Assembly (NCBI GenBank): GCA_038502055.1 | Contig: JAXRKN010000038.1 | Coordinates: 434,001-498,000, forward strand | Source of the DNA: Tanytarsus gracilentus | Taxonomy: Eukaryota > Arthropoda > Insecta > Diptera > Chironomidae | Direction of reading: 5' to 3' | Length of the DNA stretch: 64,000 nt | In this document: in pieces, positions 23,601-35,386 of the stretch | How positions within the stretch are numbered: position 1 is the stretch's first letter | Layout: each line of letters opens with the position of its first letter | Program-made: the position numbers and the translations under genes | Notes under the pieces: generated by a model | The model's input: only the letters and a program-made list of their open reading frames with translations | Database searches by the model: none | Told to the model about the DNA's origin: nothing

Positions 23601-26600
23601 GTGGTGGCGACATTTTATTAATTGAATTCATTCACACGATGAGCGACAAATTATGGTTATGGTGCAATTTGAACTATTAAAAACTCTTGATGAGATTGTG
23701 GGAAAATTTTGTCACGCGTTTCAAAAATTTGTTTGAATGTTTTTATTTTTTAAAATGTTATTTTTAAAACAAAAAAAATAATTTTGAATTTTTATCAAAA
23801 TTTGTTTTAGTTCACGTAATTTCCGCAACAACCCCAACATAAATTTCTTATAGATTTCTTCAATATGCTCATAAATAGGTCACAAGTGACACAATTATTT
23901 TTCCCCTCTTTGTAATATCAGCAAATTATGGAATGTAGACTTGAACTGAGTTTATGGTAAGCACATTTCCATAGTGAAGCGCACTGTTTGTCTATTTATT
24001 GTGCAATCGCATGCGAGCTGTGACGTCATCGAGCGAGATTCTCAGTAAACAAAGAGTTATTGTGTATGCATGCGATGAATCACTTCTTAATGCTTGATTT
24101 TTTTGGCGGCTTTTGTATAAATGTGAACAAAAGACATGATAACGATTTTTTTTTCGCGTGATTGTGCTCTGGGAAAATTTAATGAAGGAGTTTTGAAGGT
24201 TTTACGAGTTTGGTTAAAAATTGTATTGATTTTTTTGATATTAATTTAAAGGCTAGTATCAAAATAAATTAGGCAAGAATTTTTTTTATAAAATAATTCC
24301 CTCATGATAAATTGGATCTCATTCATAATGACTTCTTTTATCCTCACCGATCAATGTCTTGTTTATTATGTTAATTTAATCATCTTCTTCATCTTCCCTA
24401 CATGATTTTCAAATTACATTCAATTTCACTTTCAAATCCCTCACACGTTGACTTTCTAGTTCTCGAATTCCCTTTTCACTCTATTTTTTCGTTTATGGAT
24501 CCTTGATTCTCTTAATAATGCCTCTCATTTATCACTTTTACGGATCAATGAATTTTTAAATTTCTATTTTACCTGATCACCGCACACATGCACCTGATCG
24601 CTAGTTTAAAGTGAAATGTTATACCTCAAATTAGTTTTTAACAGCTTACTCGTCAGCACGAGTCATTAGGAGTGAAATGAATGAAGGGAAAAAACTATTA
24701 TTTGGTAGCAAGTGGTGAAAATAGTAGTAAAAAAATTAGGAAAAGTTGTTATGGGAACGGTTAAATAGGCGCACAAAAAGAAATTTGATGTCCTGCGCAT
24801 TTCATTGAGGTGAAAATGATTTTCGCGGTGTTTTATCAAGGGATGGATATTCGATCGAACTTAAGCAAATTTAAAAAACATTTTTAAAGTTCAATTTTGA
24901 TTTTTAAATTTTCAAAATTTAACGTTAAAAATTATTTTAAAAAATTTGTCATCCCTCGACAACTTTCTAAACATGAAAATGAAGAAAATCAATGAAACAA
25001 ACATATTATATGAATTTTAAATGACCACATGTGTTCGAGTTGAGGGATAGAAATTTTATGATAATTTTCTATTTTTTTTAGGGAAGCAACAAATGCACAG
25101 TTATGATTGCATTCAGGTGTGACTGACCTTAAAACACAGCACACACAAAAAAACTTGTTCCAATAAGAAATGGAAGAGATGGCACATAGAGGAAGGGAAG
25201 AGAAGGCCGCACTTTCATTTATCTATTTCTTCCTCGCATTCTCACCGCGGTTCCACAGTCTTTTTTCTAGCTCTTTCTTTCACTGCACTTTCCGATATTT
25301 TTTTAAGCAGTTCATCGACCTTCACGCCTTCAACCTTTTTACCAATTCTATTCTTGTCTTTTCTCTTTACATTTCTCTAATTGGATTTTTTAAAGAGAAA
25401 TTTCTTTTGAATGAATTTTTTTTTGAAAATTTAAACAGAATTTTTAAATTTGTTTAAAATTTAAATGTTTAATTCTCTTAACAACGTGGCATAATTTTCA
25501 CTATTAACTTTGTCCTCATTTTCAAAGCCACTAATTGACTTTAAATGCTTACACAAACTCAAGGCAAGGGTTTGAATTGATTTTCAATTTCTATTTGAGC
25601 ATGTTGTAGAAAATCTCTTGATCATGTTACTTATTTCCTCGATCTCCATTTAAGAAATTTCCGTTTCGAATTAAAATGAAGCAAAAGAGAGAAATAAAAA
25701 TTAAAAATCCATCAGTAAAGTACATCCATTTAAATTCCATCGTGTCTGGTGAAATTGTAATGCGGTAAATTTTATTTTGTTATGAAAGGTTCACTTTAAT
25801 ACATTGGGCGTTGGCACTTTTAGCTCGACATGCTTGCTAATATACACGCGGCTCGTTGTAAATACACAAAAGCTATCAATTTTCCTCTCTCAGAGAATTC
25901 ACGTGAGAAAGTCAACAGTTGGTTGACCATTTTTTTGTCGATGTATGTGATTGTTGATGGTCACAACATGAGTCACGATTGTGATTCGAATAATAAGAAG
26001 AAAAAATTGTCTTTAACCAAATCCACAATGTGATAATTTTTTATGTTGACAAAATTCATTGTTTAGATAAAAAAGTTGTTAACCAAAAAGTTGCGCACAC
26101 ATCAAAAAAAAATTATATTTCCAGAAGATATTTTTTTATGAAGGTATTTTAATGACGTCACATCACATCTTAACATTGTGTGAAGACTTTATAGAGAGTA
26201 ATACAAAAATGGCAGACAATCAAAAAAAAGATGCTTGCAACAATTTTTTTGCAGTACACAAAAATTTCACCTGTTGAACTTTTAAGTAATTTCTTCTTCT
26301 ATTTTTAAATCTTTTACACAATGTTTCATTTAGAATTTTTTTAAATTTATCGCGAAAACTCTTTTGCATGCAGGTACACACCTAGTTCTCCACCCGATCA
26401 CCTCAACACATTCAAATCTTTTCTCACAAAGTTTTTCACTAATTTTTTTTTCAATTCTTACATTCACAGAAATTACTGTCAATCCACAGCATAAAGAAAC
26501 AATTATGATGCAATCATAAAAATTATGGAAAAGACGATTTGAAGCGGAAAATTAGTCAACTCTTTGACTGAGCACTTTTTTATGCACCGCACGACGCTCC

Positions 26601-29600
26601 AACTTAATACTTGCACGACCCAAAGCAGACTAAAGTAACGATCAATTTTGAGAGAGAGCGTGATCTGTTGGCTGTTGTGTAATGCTTTTGAACTTGTTTA
26701 TTCACAATAACACTATCACAACAGCAGCAGCGGAATGAGAGGCTAAAGAAAAATTGAGAAGAGCTTTTTTTTCGACTGGAAATAAATACGAGAGAGTCAC
26801 ACATATGACGCGATGGTTGGTAATGTTTTGCATATTTTCTCCATGGTCATTAAACAGGTTTTTATTTTAACTCTGTATGTGATTGCAAACACAGTGATAA
26901 AAATCTCATTGGAAGGGAAATTTTTGTTTGTTAGAAAAAAAGTTCGTTGGGAATAAAATTTTAAAATAAAATCAACAAAAAAATTAATTCTCCTTCCACT
27001 TATCAATTGCGGTGAATCAAAATGTTTATGCTACTCTAGAAACGCATAAAAAACACGTGAACGGCCCTGTAACAAATAACACACGAGTTCAGCATTTTTT
27101 ATACTACACAAACTTTAAATGCATAACTGGAGCTCGATGTTAATTGAAATCAGAAACTTATAAGTTAATGCAGTTGCATGTTTTATGAGAATTTAACTGC
27201 CAGATCAAATTAGTATTCAAACATACATCTTTCAACTTCTAAAGCACCCTTGAGGAATGTCGCATACTCGAAGATGTTTTGCAATTTTATTCAATAACCC
27301 TGGTAGAACACGAGTTCAAATTTGGGTGTTTTTTGAGTTCGAATTGAATTCAATTGTTGAGTTCAAATCCAGTTCACTTCAAATCGCGTGGTAAGCTTTT
27401 GTATGAAAACGGTTGAACTCGCCCATATACGTTTGAACTAAATTTGAACTCGATTTTCGATTTGAATTCAATTCGAACTGAAATTTGAATTCAAATTGAA
27501 TTCAATTCGAACTGAAATTTGAACTCAAATTGCCCTCAAATTTTCAAATTAAAAAAAAATTTAGTTCAACTTTTGAACTGTTCCACTTTCCAAGTGTTCC
27601 TTTAGTTAATTTAACTAACTTTTTTTTGCTCGCACTTATTCTTTTTTGCTATGTGAAGAGAAATTGGAATTTTTATTAGTTTTGTACTTAAAAATTTTTC
27701 TTACTTTTTTGCTGCGCCGACTCGAACTCGAACTCAGGACTCCTGTTTGCTAAGCGCGCGCGTAACCACGAGACCACCGAGAAAACTTTATGTTAAAATA
27801 AATTTTGGCTAAAAGCTATATTTAAACCATTCTTATTTTTAATATCAATTTGCCAACTATTTCTAATATTTTTTGTCCTTTGATTTAAATTTTAAAAAAC
27901 AAAAATTTTCTTTAATTTTTTTTTTAAAGAAAAAATATTTTTTTCTAAAGTTTTTTGCAAGTTTAGTAGTTTACATTTTGATACATTAAAATTTTTGAAA
28001 TTGAAGAAACATATATAAATCAACCATTTCTAATTAAAAGTGACGATTTAAACTATCAGCGATAGTTTTGTTTGTTTGAGCACAATATGATCCGGGAATC
28101 ATCAGTGTCTGTCAAAAAACACATATATAATAGATATAATTGCTAAATAATGTAATAATTAAACTATGGATCAGAAAAATATTCCAATATTTATTTTAAC
28201 ATTAAAACAAAGAAAAAATCTTAATTTAGGGCTTCAATCAATTCAAATCGAGTTCAACTTTTGAAATAAATTTGAAATAAAGTTTATATTAACCACCCAA
28301 AATTTCGTCTAAGTCCTTAATTCAAATCGAGCTCAGGTTTTTTAATAAAGTTCATATTAAAAACCCAAAATTTCGTTTAAGTCTTTAATTCAAATCGAGT
28401 TGAAGTTTTTAAATAAAGTTCATATTAAAAATCCAAAATTTTGTCTAAGTCTTTAATTCAAATCGAGTTCAAGTTTTGAAATAAATTTGAGTTCAAGTTT
28501 ATTTCAAAATACCCCAATTTTAGTTCAAGTTTTGAATTCAAATTGACTTCAAGTTTTGAATTAAATTTGAAATATATTTAATTCAAAATACTCCAATTTT
28601 AGTTCAAAACTTGAATTCAAATTGAGTTCAAGACTTGAATTAAATTCGAGTTCAAGTTTTGAACTAAAACTTTGAATTTAGTTCAAGTCTTGAATTCAAA
28701 TTCTTTTTCAAATCTTGAACTCAGCCTTAGAGTTCAACATGGAAATTTAGTTCAACAATTGAGTTCAAATTGAATTCAATTCGAACTCAAATGTTGAACT
28801 AAAGTGGCTGAGTTCAACATTTGAGTTCGAATTGAATTCAATTCGAACTAATTTAGTTCATTTGAACTAAATAGTTCAATGTTTGAGCTCAATTTGAACT
28901 CATTGTTCTACCAGGGAATACTTCACTCAATTAAAATTAAACCGAGATCTCAGGGGTCAATTGAAAGCACACAGAGATAAATTGATTTTAAAATAATTTT
29001 TGAAATTTTGCTGATTTAAAAAAAAATGTAATGAGTCCAGAAAATTATTATTCCATATATTTAGGATTCGAACCATCAAATTTTACTTTAAAAATTTATT
29101 GTAATTTAGATTCTTGTTTCAGATCAGTGAAAAAACTTTATTAAAAAATTTAAAACAACTTTTAATTATTAATTATAGAAAAAATTCTTAATATCAAAAG
29201 ATTTAAAAATTTACAACAAAATTATTTGGAATTTTTACTTAACTATCATTACCGTTTTTCAACATTCAAACTTTCGCAAAAACATATCAGTGACATTTAT
29301 CCACTCGACTGCACATACTAGTCTACGCATCACTCACCTTAATGGCTTCGGAAACAGCTGGGTTATCAAGCAGACCTCTAAGAAAAACGAGATCAGTGTC
29401 TTGTGCTCCCGAACTCTCGAGATCTGCTAAATTATCTTTCACATGTTGAAATGCAGCTGGAAAGAGAAAATATTAAAAATGTTGAGTAAATATTCTTTAT
29501 GAACTTTAAGAAATAATATTTGGCCGACACTCAAATAAATATCGATTGAGATGAAAATATTTTGACTCGGTTGCACTTTACTGAATTACTGTCTTAAGAT

Positions 29601-32600
29601 TTAAGACTAAAATACACCCACGTGATGAGTTTTCATCGCTCAATTTAAACTTCCTTTAATCATGTCGTTATTTTTAAGTTACGTCAGTGTTTTCTAGAAG
29701 AACTATAAAAAAAAATTTTTAGATGTTGTATCTATTTTTAAATTTTCCTAAATTAATTGGCATGACATAATTTACAAACTGCCCCCATTTGAATTTTTAA
29801 GATGAAATTTTCTTTTTATTTCTTTTCCTCATAATCTGTCACTGGAAATGTGATTTATTTATTTTAAAGGCGTTGTCGTACTCATTTCAAAGATAAAATC
29901 TCAAATTTAATGAAGTCTCTTAATTGTGATCTTTAAAAATTGCAGTTAATTGAGGAAATTTCTTTCACATTTTTAATCTCTCGCACGCAGTGGATAAAGT
30001 GAAATTTCATTTGAGAGAAAAATTTATTTTTAGCTCACGACATAATGAAAGAGATGATGATGAAGAAAATCATCTGTCGCTGCACAAATTAGTCTCGTAC
30101 ACATAAATTTTTGTTTACATTGCTCAACATGAGTACATATTGAGTGTCCACATGTGAATGTTATCACAATTGATTTCCCTTTTTACACCTTCATGGCGTT
30201 AATTAAATTCATGACGTATTTTATTGTTTGTATTTTTTCGAAGGCTAAAAAAATTTAAAGTCATAGGTATGTATCTTTAAAATTAAACAAATAAATTTTG
30301 CCGTCATTAAAATTTTATTTTCACGCTCGTTCATTTTTCCAACTCTTCGAAGAATGAAAATCTAAGAAGAAAATGTCAAGTTCAAAATTACCATTTTCTC
30401 GTGGCATTTTTATGATGCATAATTTCTTACAAAAAATACCCACACAATTTCCAACGCATTCAGCATTCACCAATTAGCTTGTTAAATTGAACAAGATTTT
30501 TCATTATACAAAAAATTAAGAGAGTTATGAACCAAATTTTCGCATCATTAAAATGTAATTAAAGAAAAAATCATTTCGCACAAGCCGGCGTTGTGATTCA
30601 TGCTCGTCTCCACCTACAAAATTGAGACATAATTGTAATTTTGGCACATTGACAATTTGTCTATTTACTCAACTAATTTTTAGCACGTTAAAACTGTGAG
30701 GAAAAATAAACTAAGCGTCAAAATTGATGAAAAAATGAATTTTGATGGACATCATTGACTGTTCGCAGATAATTAACACGCTATAAAATCCCGAGAACAA
30801 TAATTTCTTTGCAAGCTATTTTTAGATCCTTCTTTACTGTCGCATGATTTTAAAAAATTCTTTGAATTTTTCAGCGAGAAAAAGAAAATCTAAAATTAAA
30901 ATTTTCGGTGAATCATAAGAAGAATTTTGTTTGTGTTTTCTTAAGAGTTAGTGAGAAAATATATGACGCCGTCATTACTTTTCTCTGTGAGCTCATGTGA
31001 TTTATGAAGATTATTGTGGTCTTTACGCTTGAAAAATAACAGAAATTTTCTCTCAAATAAAAAACAGTTTAAAATTTTTAAAAATAAATTTGTTTGTCTT
31101 TTGAATTTTAAGACATCATAAATTAACCTCCAATAAATTCCATTAACCAACTTGTGTGTTTAGTATCAAGTCCACTGACATCCATTTGACTAATCTCCAC
31201 TAAATCACAACCAAAATAAAGAACTATCGAGGCAGTTTTCATCGTATCATTGAAAGATTAATTACAGAGCAATAAAACAGGAAAATTTGTTGCCTCTTGT
31301 TGTGCTTAACCGCCCCAAAAATTTTATTAAGTTATCTCAATAGCAATTAATTTTCCTACACGCCATCAAGTCGCACATTGGGTGAAAGGAAATTTCAGCG
31401 GGATGCTATTAATTAGTTCACTCTTTATCTACACGCTGGCATGAACTATTGCGTAGGTTTTATATTTGCACGAATATCTCTCTTACCATTTTCATTTTCT
31501 TTGGCATCATTCATTTGATTTAAGCTCGCCAGAAGCTCCCTCCGCTCTGCACTTTCCTTTTTATTAAACCGCACCATTTTGTGGCAACATCAAGCAGTGT
31601 TTGTTTCGGCAAATAACTTTTTTCACACTTTACATTCAAGATTTTTTTTGTGGCGGTCATAAATCATAAATCTATCTCCGCGAGAATTAAAAAAAATTCA
31701 GATCAGATTGATGGGAAAAAATCAAATTTCCATTAAAAAAAATTTAAAACGCTCTCATTCATTTTTCTGCGTGAAATTTTTCACGAATGAAATATTTGGT
31801 TTGTTTTACTCGTGCCCACCCGCATTTTCGACCGAAACGATGTTCATTAAGTTGCGTATTGGATGGGAATGATAACCTAAACATTTCTCTTGCGACGTCA
31901 CTCGTGAAAAAAATGCCCAGTGTAAAATTTAACGGCTTTGAACTCAAAAGAGATTAATTAAATTTTTACTCAAAACATTCTCACTGGTTGGAAACTCATA
32001 AAACAAGAAGAGATTAACCCATGCTCGACCATAAAATATGCTAGTGACACAGTATTTCTTTAAAATTATTGCATGTTTTGACAAGGAATTGCCTTGAAGA
32101 ATTTTCTTAGACTTTTGTCGCCGCATTATCAAGGACATGTGAGAACATTGCGATAGTAATTGTTTTTCTTCACTCGAGTGTCGTCATAAAATTTACATTT
32201 CATATTTCCTCAGGAAAAGATGAAAAAAAATTATTGAGTAAAGAAATCATAAAGCAAAAGTTTATACAAAGAAGTGTGTATTGGAAAAGTATCAAGAGAG
32301 AGAAATGAAAGGCATTCTTAAGGCTTATATGAGGGAGAAGCAGATATAAGTAAGAATAAGAAAGCGACGCTATTGCGGCATGACGTCATAAGTTGTTTTA
32401 AAATTTTGTGTGCGAAGAAAAAATCCTGATGTGAGTACATAAAGAATTTCTTGTTGATATTTTTCTCACATATCAAAATTATTTCACCGCATAAATTTTT
32501 TTTTTATATCCCAAAGAATTTTTCACGTTTATTTTTTAATGCACTCGAGACCTAAAAGTCCATTTTGAGCATTTTAAAAGAACGCCTAGCATGTGTTTGA

Positions 32601-33478
32601 TCTCGACAAGTGTGCAATTTAAGACAAAGAAGAAAAATTGCCTCTGCATATTTTTTTATTTCACGTTTAGTGAATAAAGTGAAGAAATTTCACACAGAAA
32701 AAAAACATCAAGTGACAATTCACTAACAAAAATAATGATGTGTATTTTTTTCAACTTAGAAAAATTTCACTTTCAAAATCGCGCGATTCAGATAAATTTT
32801 ATCTTGGTACCACCGAAGAATTTTAAGCGAATAAAACTGTGATCGTTCGAACGCGAAATGAAACTGAAAAAAACTTTAACATCACCGTAAAGAAGAATGA
32901 AATCTCTCTCTCTTTTCCCGCTCTCACTTTATGTTCGCTCTCTCGAATTTATGAAGAGCTTTTATTAATGCACTTTTAGAGCTTTTTTGGTTGCTCATAG
33001 AAGAAAATTATTTTATTCTTTTTCTTTCAAAGTCCCACGTGGAAATGAAATCGATTTTTATTCGCAGTAATAATTTTTATTCTTCAACGTTCATAAATTA
33101 TTGGACTGTCATGTCATGACATTAGAAAATTTAATTAAACGAAAAAATTTTAACCAGAGATTTCTCCCCCTTGAAATGTTACCTTTTGTTTAATCAATAA
33201 ATTGAGCCGGCAATTAGAATGCAATTGAGGCATTAACTGAAAAATCAATACTAAAGTAATTTTGCATACTCACCATATCCTGATGGAAAATCAATTGAGT
33301 TTTTCTTATCCTTTTTCTTTGTGAATAATTTTTTTAATGAACTTTTTTCTTTAACTCTAAAATCTTCATTTATTTTATTTTTAAATCTAAATCTCTTTGT
33401 GAACTTCAAGAAACTAAATTTTTTCACTCGATCGTTGCCGAAATTTTCAATTTGATTATCATCAAAATGACTTGTCAT
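20622..33478 (-). CDS. vari: varicose, MAGUK scaffold of the MPP2/MPP6 type
   Basis: Shared minus-strand exons: 29456-29338, 23371-23219, 23160-22696, 22158-22031, 21952-21612, 21555-21385, 21236-21073, 20961-20887 and 20798-20622. These are preceded by one of two first coding exons (33478-33274 or 31577-31487). The products are 665 or 627 aa. In order: an L27 region (AFQHVKDNLADL onwards), a PDZ domain with the GLTVEVDEYNQL carboxylate loop, an SH3 domain (RALFDYDPSSDELL), a HOOK segment, a guanylate-kinase-like domain with P-loop GTQGVGRRTLK, and the family C-terminus QWVPINWIY. In flies varicose is a septate-junction scaffold required for tracheal and epithelial barrier function. The GuK domain of this family binds protein ligands instead of acting as an enzyme. 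Every junction keeps phase. Confidence 0.92.
20887..20961 (-). CDS. vari: 75-nt in-frame exon inside the varicose GuK domain
   Basis: Phase 0 on both sides. It encodes 25 residues rich in Arg and Ser (FDRQSSIRYSSRRARTLESL and onward), an insertion in the lid part of the guanylate-kinase-like fold. Skipping it would keep frame, so it is a candidate cassette exon. Confidence 0.7.
22159..22695. other. varicose intron between the PDZ and SH3 exons
   Basis: 537 nt, AT-rich. No feature was recognised. Confidence 0.5.
24836..24960. repeat. short inverted-repeat element, GGGG-tipped family (imperfect)
   Basis: The left tip ATCAAGGGATGGATATT pairs with the right tip, GTCGAGGGATGACAAATT on the reverse strand. 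The core is AT-rich. Confidence 0.4.
27299..28915. mobile_element. 1.6 kb terminal-inverted-repeat element built of TTCAAATTGAATTC-like units
   Basis: The left end CCCTGGTAGAACACGAGTTC is mirrored by the right end, which on the reverse strand reads CCCTGGTAGAACAATGAGTT. Inside, both flanks are made of many variants of GAGTTCAAATTGAATTCAATTCGAACT, each itself partly palindromic. The pattern repeats in both orientations, so the element could fold extensively. There is no transposase frame. AATA occurs next to both ends with one extra A on the left, so a 4-bp target duplication is possible but not secure. The middle carries a tRNA-like segment. It lies in an intron of varicose and is probably a non-autonomous element. 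Confidence 0.7.
27711..27787 (-). repeat. tRNA-like segment, probable SINE head or tRNA relic
   Basis: On the minus strand it begins near TCTCGGTGGTCTCGTGGTTA, which fits a pol III A box. It later contains GAGTTCGAGTTCGAGTC, which fits a B box. The spacing and the pattern CGCGCGCTTAGCAAACAGGA between them resemble tRNA-derived SINE heads. Intact cloverleaf pairing was not seen, so I do not call it a tRNA gene. Confidence 0.5.
29457..31486. other. varicose intron between first exon 1b and the L27 exon
   Basis: AT-rich, nothing recognised. Confidence 0.5.
31487..31577 (-). CDS. vari: varicose alternative first coding exon 1b (short N-terminus)
   Basis: Starts ATG GTG CGG and encodes 30 residues (MVRFNKKESAERRELLASLN and onward, charged, helix-like). 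It ends in phase 1 at donor GTAAGA. This matches the phase-1 acceptor at 29456 and gives an Ala codon at the joint. Confidence 0.8.
31578..33273. other. region between the two varicose first exons
   Basis: AT-rich. It should contain the promoter of the 1b transcript. The open frames at 31759-32138 (minus strand) have no recognisable domain. Confidence 0.5.
33274..33478 (-). CDS. vari: varicose alternative first coding exon 1a (long Lys-rich N-terminus)
   Basis: ATG at 33478, 205 nt, ending in phase 1 at donor GTGAGT, so it splices in frame to the same L27 exon as 1b. It encodes 68 residues that are strongly basic in the middle and end (for example KSSLKKLFTKKKDKKNS). That is plausible for membrane or nuclear association, which is inference. 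It starts only about 230 bp downstream of the end of Fam20B. Confidence 0.65.
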
Positions 33479-33708
33479 ACCGGTAAAATTAATTTTTCAC
33501 TGTTCTTCAACCTTTACCTAGTCAAAATAAATGAAAGAAACATTTCATTTCCTTAGAGCGAACGTTACTGTTGAAAGCACGCGATAAAACTGAAATAGAA
33601 AATGAATAAAATGTTTTTTCTGTCTAGGCGCAATATGGATTTTCTCAGCTGAATTTTATGAATTATTAAGAACACAATTTACATAATTTTATTTTGATAG
33701 ATTTAACT

Positions 33709-35201
33709 TTATTGAAAAATTCCGTTTCCAAATTTTGAGCGACAAAATTCTATCATGCCTAAAAATAAAGATTTTTAAATTAAAAACCATAACTAAGCTT
33801 AAGACACTCACTGAAAAGCTTTAAAAGTCTCCTTTCGATTGCGTTGAAGTGCAGGTCATTTATAATTGGATAAAGATCATCAAATTTCGTTAGCTGCTTG
33901 AGAATTTCGGTTAAAGAGCCACCAGTGAAGATTAAAAGGCGTGCATAAGTTGTTTTTCTTATCCTTTAAAGAAATGTAAAAGATATAAATTTAAATCAGT
34001 TTAGATTAGTTTAATGAAATACTCACAAACAGCATTGATAAAGTGGAGCTAAAATATCTGTAAAATCTACGTAAGGGTTTCCAAATCCTTTTCCATTGTC
34101 GAGCAGCAATAGTCGATTCTTTCTCGTTTCGTAGTGATGCCTATCGCCGTTCTGAATAAGAAAATCAAATATTGCTGCGTCAATGAGATCAAGAAGTCGC
34201 ACAAGAGTGAATTTCTGTTTGACACTATCACAATAATTATCATCGCTTTCAACCTCCCAAATTGCTTTTTGGCCGCTTTTATAGGTTCGCTGCCAAGGGC
34301 TTTTGTGCTTGTTAATAAGACCTGGTATTTCATATAAGAAAACTCCTTCGATGTAGTGCGTTTTATTTCCACAAACTGATTCCGAAGGATTACAGTAATA
34401 GCACTTTCCATATACACACAATTTTGTACCGTTTCCTAAAAATAAAGCTTTTTAAATTAAAAACCATAGCTAAACTTGAGACACTCACTTTTTGAAATGA
34501 TCGTTTCTTGAAGCTCTGTATCAGCCATATCGAAGACATCACGTATATTTATTGATCTTCCAACAACTATTGAAGTCCATCTTAAGTTTAAGAGTGCACC
34601 AAGATAAAAGGCAAGAATTTCAGAGTTATGACGATCCTTTCCTGAGTATACTTCTCCCTCGATCACTTCATTTCGAGGGTACCATGCTGGCTTAAAAATC
34701 AAGCTCTTATTGCCCTCAACCGTGAAATTCATCTTAAATTGAGTTCCGCGTCTAGAATTTCTAGCAGAGATCAATTGAACCTGCTTCATTGCCGTCAAAA
34801 GTTGACACATATACTGATCGTATTGAGGATAAATTTCATTCGATGTCTCTGTAGACCACTAAAAAATTGCATAATGAAAATTTTAGACTATATTTAGAAA
34901 TTTTATAACTTACAGAATCAACCTCACTCCATAGCTGACTATAGGACATGCTTCGATTGCATGGCTTAAAACTGTTCACTATTTTATTTCGAATCTGATC
35001 AAATTTGGGATTTTTCGATTTATAAAGGGATTTAAGTTTAATGCTCGATTCATCTTGTTCACTGATTTCACCAGCAAAATTTATTTTACTCGAATTGCTG
35101 AGTGTGAGTCTTGACAGGAAATAAAAGTTTATTGAATAAATTACAACAATTAAAATAAAAAAGAATATTCCTAAAAATGCAAAGTGTTTCTTTTGTGTCA
35201 T
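33709..35201 (-). CDS. Fam20B: glycosaminoglycan xylosylkinase Fam20B
   Basis: Exons: 35201-34914, 34858-34489, 34435-34027, 33963-33812 and 33758-33709; 422 aa against about 409 in human. A signal anchor (residues about 9-30) fits a type II Golgi protein. Kinase landmarks are Lys152 in IFKPAW, Glu176 in DRHNSEILAF, catalytic Asp317 in QNGDRHHYE and the metal-binding Asp332 in LDNGKGFGNP. The Cys-rich CVYGKCYYC and LAPLYQCC segments are family signatures. The enzyme phosphorylates xylose in the proteoglycan linkage region. The last small exon encodes a tail (MIEFCRSKFGNGIFQ) that restores the C...FG ending seen in relatives; the AATAAA polyadenylation signal overlaps the stop. Introns 34436-34488 and 33759-33811 are near-identical copies. 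Confidence 0.93.
33759..33811 (-). repeat. Fam20B last intron, copy B of a duplicated intron
   Basis: 53 nt, GTGAGTGTCT at the donor and CTTTATTTTTAG at the acceptor, inserted in phase 1. It differs from copy A at only four positions. Homology stops at one exonic base on each side. Confidence 0.9.
34436..34488 (-). repeat. Fam20B second intron, copy A of a duplicated intron
   Basis: 53 nt, phase 1, same donor and acceptor strings as copy B. The two copies are about 680 bp apart in the same orientation, and the exons around them are unrelated in sequence. Confidence 0.9.
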
Positions 35202-35386
35202 GATGTGACTTTAAGCTCTAGCTATTGCTTTCTTTCGCACCATAACTCTTATGCTATAAAATTACACTAATTTATTTATTTTAATTGCTTAAAAGTGAAA
35301 AACTTTTTTTCTTTTCTCATAATGTAAACAATCGAACTTGAGCAGTGACGGCGGCACGTCGTTGAAATTTAAATATTTTTTTTCCG

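Larger units (their letters stand above)
23372..29337. other. large varicose intron inside the L27 region
   Basis: About 6 kb, without a recognisable gene. It holds a short inverted-repeat element (24836-24960) and the 1.6 kb inverted-repeat element at 27299-28915. The remainder is AT-rich single-copy-looking DNA. Confidence 0.55.

Noticed and set aside
27711..27787. A functional tRNA gene
   Set aside because: The A- and B-box-like strings are present, but I could not form a full cloverleaf with a clear anticodon stem.
33780..33812. Ending Fam20B at the stop at 33780 (tail SECLKLSYGF)
   Set aside because: The same tail appears on reading into the second intron, the sequence begins with a perfect donor GTGAGT, and splicing to 33758 restores a tail with the family's C...FG pattern. 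The shorter ending is better explained as unspliced intron.
34067..34417. Overlapping 116-aa frame on the minus strand and a 67-aa frame on the plus strand within Fam20B exon 3
   Set aside because: Shadow frames of the kinase exon, without domain support.
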